Below, in pieces: positions 60,388 through 64,000 of a DNA stretch of 64,000 nucleotides. A model generated the notes under the pieces. It made no database searches. It was not told the DNA's origin and saw nothing but the letters and a program-made list of their open reading frames with translations. Both the position numbers and the translations under genes were made by a program. The DNA is taken from assembly GCA_905235745.1 (NCBI GenBank), contig CAJOMN010000001.1:1-64000 (forward strand), written 5' to 3'. The first letter of the stretch is position 1, and each line of letters starts with the position of its first letter. The DNA comes from an uncultured Lachnospiraceae bacterium. Its GTDB lineage: Bacteria; Bacillota; Clostridia; Lachnospirales; Lachnospiraceae.

Positions 60388-61442
60388 TATTTATTCCAGT
60401 TATCCAGTTCATATCTGAGCGCGGGAATAAGATCATCCTCCGGAACTTTCCTTATGATCTTTCCTTTCCTGATAAGAAGTCCTTCCTTGTCCCCGCCTGC
60501 TATTCCTATGTCAGCTTCCCTGGCTTCTCCGGGACCGTTGACCGCGCAGCCCATTACGGCGACCTTTATATCAAGATCGTATCCGGCTGCCATTTTCTCC
60601 ACCTCATTCGCGAGCGGTATGAGGTCTATGTTCGTCCTGCCGCAGGTCGGGCACGACACCACTTCGATCCCGCCCTTTCGAAGGCCGAGGGTCTTGAGTA
60701 TATGCTTTGCGCATACAACCTCTTCTACAGGATCTCCTGTAAGGGATACACGTATCGTATCTCCGATCCCCTTGTGAAGTATGACCCCGAGTCCGACCGA
60801 TGATTTGATGCTGCCCGAATGAAGAGTTCCGGATTCGGTTATCCCGACATGAAGCGGGTACGGACAGACCGGCGCGAGTTCTTCATGGGCTTCGATCGCC
60901 ATAAGTACATCCGATGATTTGATCGATACGACTATATTGTCATAACCGCACTCCTCGATCATACGGACTTTATCAAGCGCCGATTCCACGATCCCTTTTG
61001 CCGTAACGCCTCCGTACTTGCTGACTATGTCCTTTTCCAGAGAGCCGCTGTTAACACCAACGCGTATGGGGATATTCCTTTCCCTGGCAGCGCGTACAAC
61101 CTCAGCGACCTTTTCCCGGGAGCCTATGTTTCCGGGATTGATCCTTATCTTGTCCGCCCCGTTTTCGATCGCCTCGATCGCCATTTTGTAGTCAAAATGG
61201 ATATCGGCGACAAGCGGAATGTTTATTTCTTTCCTGATCGCGGATATTGCCCGGGCTGCCTCCGTATTCGGAACCGTTGATCTTACTATATCACACCCCG
61301 CATCCTCCAGACGCTTTATCTGGGAAACGGTTGCGGCAACATCCTCCGTTTTCGTATTGGTCATCGACTGGATAAGGATAGGATTGCCTCCCCCTATTAC
61401 CCTGTCTCCTATCGTGATGACTTTGGTATTATCTCTGAACAT
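60387..61442 (-). CDS. ispG: 4-hydroxy-3-methylbut-2-enyl diphosphate synthase
   Basis: This 351-residue Fe-S enzyme converts MEcPP to HMBPP in the MEP isoprenoid pathway. The TIM barrel (QSMTNTKT at 25-32, HFD at 82-84) is followed by the 4Fe-4S domain with C264 and C267 (SCPTCGRT), C299 ([10 protein letters not shown]) and Glu306. No Shine-Dalgarno sequence precedes ATG 61442, and the predicted start point falls on or next to the A of the ATG, so the transcript may be leaderless. Its stop is joined to the polC start. Confidence 0.95.
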   Translation of the reverse strand: MFRDNTKVITIGDRVIGGGNPILIQSMTNTKTEDVAATVSQIKRLEDAGCDIVRSTVPNTEAARAISAIRKEINIPLVADIHFDYKMAIEAIENGADKIRINPGNIGSREKVAEVVRAARERNIPIRVGVNSGSLEKDIVSKYGGVTAKGIVESALDKVRMIEECGYDNIVVSIKSSDVLMAIEAHEELAPVCPYPLHVGITESGTLHSGSIKSSVGLGVILHKGIGDTIRVSLTGDPVEEVVCAKHILKTLGLRKGGIEVVSCPTCGRTNIDLIPLANEVEKMAAGYDLDIKVAVMGCAVNGPGEAREADIGIAGGDKEGLLIRKGKIIRKVPEDDLIPALRYELDNWNK

Positions 61443-61448
61443 GATTAT

Positions 61449-61477
61449 AATTTACAACTATGTAAGGTATTAGTCAA
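61449..61477 (-). promoter_or_regulatory. Promoter of ispG, placed for a leaderless transcript
   Basis: Minus strand TTGACT (61472-61477), 17-base spacer, TAAATT (61449-61454). Seven bases further is the ispG start codon. Confidence 0.55.
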
Positions 61478-61490
61478 TTTTTCTATTCGC

Positions 61491-63677
61491 TTACTTTCCC
61501 GACATGTATGTCCTGTATGTCAGCCCGAACGTACCGGACAGTACTGACATGAGCCCGATCACGAGTCCTCTGAGGTCAAGATCATCTTTCGCATCTGCGG
61601 CAGGCAGCGTGATCGTCTTCTCCTCAACCGAATACCCGTCAAACAGTCCCCCGTACATATAGCATTCGGTTGCGATACTTGTATCCGTGACGTTACCGGC
61701 AGCATCCGATGCTCTGACCGTAAGAACGTAATGCCCGTAATCATCTACCGCGACCGTTGCCGTATTGTCGGAATCTATTGCTATATTTCTTCCGTTAAAG
61801 CCGACACTCTCAAGCCTGTCCTCCTCATCAAGAAGTCCTACCTTTACAGTGCCACCCTTCCTGATATTACCGTTCCTGTCAAATCCCGATAAGACGATCT
61901 GCGGCGCGGTATGATCGACAATAAACGAGACCGTCTCGCTTGATGTATTGGATGCGGCATCCTCGGCAATAAGAGTAAGAACATACCTGCCCTCTTCTAT
62001 AACAACGTCCCCGCCGGCATACTCACTGTCGTTCAGAAATGCTTTCGCAAATACAGGCGAGGCGTCGCTTACGTATTCCGCGATCTTCCTTGTCAGGGAA
62101 AAAGACTTGATAAAACTGTTGTCAATTCCCGATATCTCCGATATTACCGGCGGCGTGTAATCAACGGTAAAAGTCACGGCCTGCTGTGACCTGTTCCCGC
62201 TCCTGTCGGATGCCGTACACGTAAGCCTGTATTCTCCTTCCGAATCTACGCTTATATCCATGTAGTCCCTTTCCGATCTCATTACATGCGAGCTGTCCGA
62301 GACCTTCACATACTGTCCCGCCGTCTTCTTCTCCAGAACGGCCTCCATAATGGTCGAATCATAGAACATTTCCCCGGCATTGAATCTCAGTACGCTCTTT
62401 TCATTTGTATACTCTCCTTCACGGATCCCGGTAACCGATATATCCGGTGGCGTCTTGTCTATTCTAAAGCGGCACCTTTCGGCAGTCACATTTCCTGTCC
62501 CGTCTGTTGCGCGAACGGACAGTTCATATTCTCCGTCTGATCTTATGTAAACATCTCTTATATCGTGCGATGCGTTAAGATCATATGATTGTAGCAGTAT
62601 ATTCTGCCTGTCTCCCAATGCGGTTCTTGTCATACTTATGTCAACCGCAGTCTCCTCGTACAGATTATCATATACATCGATCGATATACCGGCTTCGGAT
62701 CTTATATCCACTCCGTCACTTACGCCGTCGAACCTGACCGTCGGAGCCGTCCGGTCGATCATAAAACCGATGCGGGTCCTGCCGCTTTCATTGCCTGCGC
62801 TGTCGGATGCGTACAGAACAACACTGTATATCCCGTCCTCATCAAAGGATATCCCGGTATCGCCGGAAAGATTATATCCGGAAGTGGTTATTACTTCATC
62901 ATCCGTCACTCTTTCACATGTATAGTTTACATACGCCTCCGATTCATTGTCGGCCGCCTCCGCCTTTAATACCACAGCTTCGCCGTATCTGCCGCCGTCA
63001 TCTATCCCATGCGTTTGAAGTGAGGGCATCCCCTCATCGAGCATATATTCATACGAGAGCACCGTCTCATTGCCCGCAAGGTCACGGGCCGTTATCATTA
63101 TCACATCACCGTATCTTATCCGGCCGTCTTGCGTAAGTTCCGTCTCATAATCTCTTACAGGCTCCTCATCGTCAAAGACCTCCTCATCTGTTATTTCGTC
63201 TCCGCATGTGACAGTGCATCTTCCAAGCCCTGTATCATCGCTTACTCTGAAGCGCCCGCTGCCGGTACACTCTATCACCGGAGACGTGACATCAAAGCTT
63301 ATCCTGTATATGTCCGAAGTCCTTTCGATACCCTCGCAGACATTGGCAAACCTTATCTGCCACCTGCCGTCCGGGGCAGTCGCATCATCGGGATAGAGCA
63401 TAACATTATCATCATCCATCTTCACATACATTCCGAACGAATTACCGTCATCGGTGCTTATGCTATAATAGCTGTCGCCCGTATCCGGCACGGTAAATAT
63501 AACGGGAACCGCACTTGGAAAATAATGTCCCGGCATGATAAGAACCGATTCACCGTTCTGTAATGTTATGTCAACCACGAGCTTTTCGTTTTCCTCTGCA
63601 TACAGTCTCATACCGAAAATCATCCAGATAAATATAAATGTACAGATACATACAACTGTTTGTTCCACTTTCTTCAT
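61491..63677 (-). CDS. Secreted Ig-like repeat protein with C-terminal membrane anchor
   Basis: 728 residues. A signal peptide (about 1-27, ending LYA) is followed by about six beta-rich modules of roughly 95 residues. Each opens with a variant of (V/I)DxTxPxI (for example IDRTAPTV, IDKTPPDI, VDYTPPVI, VDHTAPQI) and contains an ASDxAGN(V/E) motif. This is the pattern of bacterial Ig-like domains in cell-surface proteins. A hydrophobic segment near the C-terminus (LDLRGLVIGLMSVLSGTFGL) ends in a short basic tail, so the protein is probably membrane-held. It overlaps the gene upstream by four bases. Confidence 0.82.
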   Translation of the reverse strand: MKKVEQTVVCICTFIFIWMIFGMRLYAEENEKLVVDITLQNGESVLIMPGHYFPSAVPVIFTVPDTGDSYYSISTDDGNSFGMYVKMDDDNVMLYPDDATAPDGRWQIRFANVCEGIERTSDIYRISFDVTSPVIECTGSGRFRVSDDTGLGRCTVTCGDEITDEEVFDDEEPVRDYETELTQDGRIRYGDVIMITARDLAGNETVLSYEYMLDEGMPSLQTHGIDDGGRYGEAVVLKAEAADNESEAYVNYTCERVTDDEVITTSGYNLSGDTGISFDEDGIYSVVLYASDSAGNESGRTRIGFMIDRTAPTVRFDGVSDGVDIRSEAGISIDVYDNLYEETAVDISMTRTALGDRQNILLQSYDLNASHDIRDVYIRSDGEYELSVRATDGTGNVTAERCRFRIDKTPPDISVTGIREGEYTNEKSVLRFNAGEMFYDSTIMEAVLEKKTAGQYVKVSDSSHVMRSERDYMDISVDSEGEYRLTCTASDRSGNRSQQAVTFTVDYTPPVISEISGIDNSFIKSFSLTRKIAEYVSDASPVFAKAFLNDSEYAGGDVVIEEGRYVLTLIAEDAASNTSSETVSFIVDHTAPQIVLSGFDRNGNIRKGGTVKVGLLDEEDRLESVGFNGRNIAIDSDNTATVAVDDYGHYVLTVRASDAAGNVTDTSIATECYMYGGLFDGYSVEEKTITLPAADAKDDLDLRGLVIGLMSVLSGTFGLTYRTYMSGK

Positions 63678-63994
63678 ACGTTCCTCCTTATATTCTTACG
63701 GTACATGAGCATTCCTCTTCCGGCCGGGGAGACGGTCATTCCCTCATACAGACCCTTCACGTCTCCGGTTATATCCCAGTCCTCGAATATAACCGCAAAG
63801 AGCAGCCCGATATGGAGCTTTAATACCGCGTTATCATCAAATGCGCAGCCGAGATTAACATGCCACGATCCGTCATGCCAGCGCATGAGCCTTATAGCGC
63901 ACAGTTCAAACACTTCGTCGTGTTCTTCGATCTCACCGCATACAATGACTCCGAAGAACAGGAAGAACAGCGCCAGCAGCAGGAGGGCAAGCAT
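63674..63994 (-). CDS. Small membrane or secreted protein, possibly truncated by the window
   Basis: 106 residues from an ATG at 63992-63994, six bases from the window edge; the frame remains open to the edge, so the true start may lie outside. The N-terminus is strongly hydrophobic (MLALLLLALFFLFFGVIVCGE), a signal or membrane helix, and the rest is a small beta-rich domain (AIRLMRWHDGSWHVNLGCAFDD; GLLFAVIFEDWDITGDVKGLYEGM). Its stop overlaps the start of the Ig-repeat protein (ATGA), suggesting one operon. No family recognised. Confidence 0.55.
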   Translation of the reverse strand: MLALLLLALFFLFFGVIVCGEIEEHDEVFELCAIRLMRWHDGSWHVNLGCAFDDNAVLKLHIGLLFAVIFEDWDITGDVKGLYEGMTVSPAGRGMLMYRKNIRRNV

Positions 63995-64000
63995 CAGTGC

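Noticed and set aside
1-64000. tRNA or rRNA genes, CRISPR arrays, phage or IS elements
   Set aside because: Intergenic gaps are short and none shows a tRNA-like fold, spaced direct repeats of CRISPR type, integrase or transposase; the partial frame at 1-189 is the only possible trace of a mobile-type protein.

Overview
The window looks like a chromosomal stretch of a Clostridia bacterium, most plausibly a member of the Lachnospiraceae. The evidence is a PolC-type replicative polymerase (a Firmicutes marker), a type III glutamine synthetase, an MgtE magnesium transporter, strong AGGAGG ribosome binding sites and TTGACA/TATAAT promoters, and a perfect CIRCE heat-shock operator. No phage, IS element, CRISPR array, tRNA or rRNA was found. 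Almost all genes lie on the minus strand; only azlC-azlD and a cold-shock gene are on the plus strand. The genus call is inference.

Layout. 0.2-13.8 kb: a nitrogen assimilation block transcribed glnN > amt-glnB > asnB > pyrG > gltB > gltD, in which every product makes, moves or spends ammonia or glutamine. It has one strong promoter in front of glnN, an intrinsic terminator in the glnN leader, and a second one just before the amt start. 13.8-17.5 kb: divergent azlCD (branched-chain amino acid export), then psd-pssA (phosphatidylethanolamine synthesis) and a flippase-like membrane protein. 17.5-24.5 kb: an envelope and signalling block with a prepilin peptidase, a GspF-type platform protein, a membrane-anchored GH25 lysozyme, two multi-receiver proteins, a bactofilin, an M23-like protein without its zinc ligands, and a PTS EIIC-type permease. 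24.7-29.5 kb: a cold-shock protein, an operon dapA-dapB-hisA-HD-GYP in which hisA is of the eukaryotic type, and a CheX-like protein. 29.5-45 kb: typA, mgtE, an IMPACT-family protein, a class A penicillin-binding protein, a pseudo-receiver protein, htpG under a CIRCE element, a parvulin-type foldase lipoprotein, a YtxH-like protein, a DUF2225 protein, glnS and an unknown 456-residue protein. 45-51.7 kb: a PurF paralogue that lacks its glutaminase cysteine, a GT-C membrane glycosyltransferase, and a tightly coupled trio (DUF342/FapA protein, 49-residue microprotein, zinc-ribbon TPR protein). 51.7-64 kb: valS, a membrane diguanylate cyclase, polC, ispG (probably leaderless), a secreted Ig-repeat protein and a gene that may run off the window.

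Threads running through the window: cyclic-di-GMP or response-regulator signalling (HD-GYP, GGDEF, CheX-like, and four proteins with receiver or pseudo-receiver domains) with no histidine kinase nearby; envelope assembly (PBP1A, GH25, bactofilin, degenerate M23, prepilin peptidase/GspF, FapA-like); modular intergenic hairpins, mostly with three-base loops, at 11.4, 42.0 and 55.8 kb; and an 11-base motif TAYAGYRAACG found six times in three intergenic regions (16.4, 37.4, 47.2 kb) that may be the site of one regulator.
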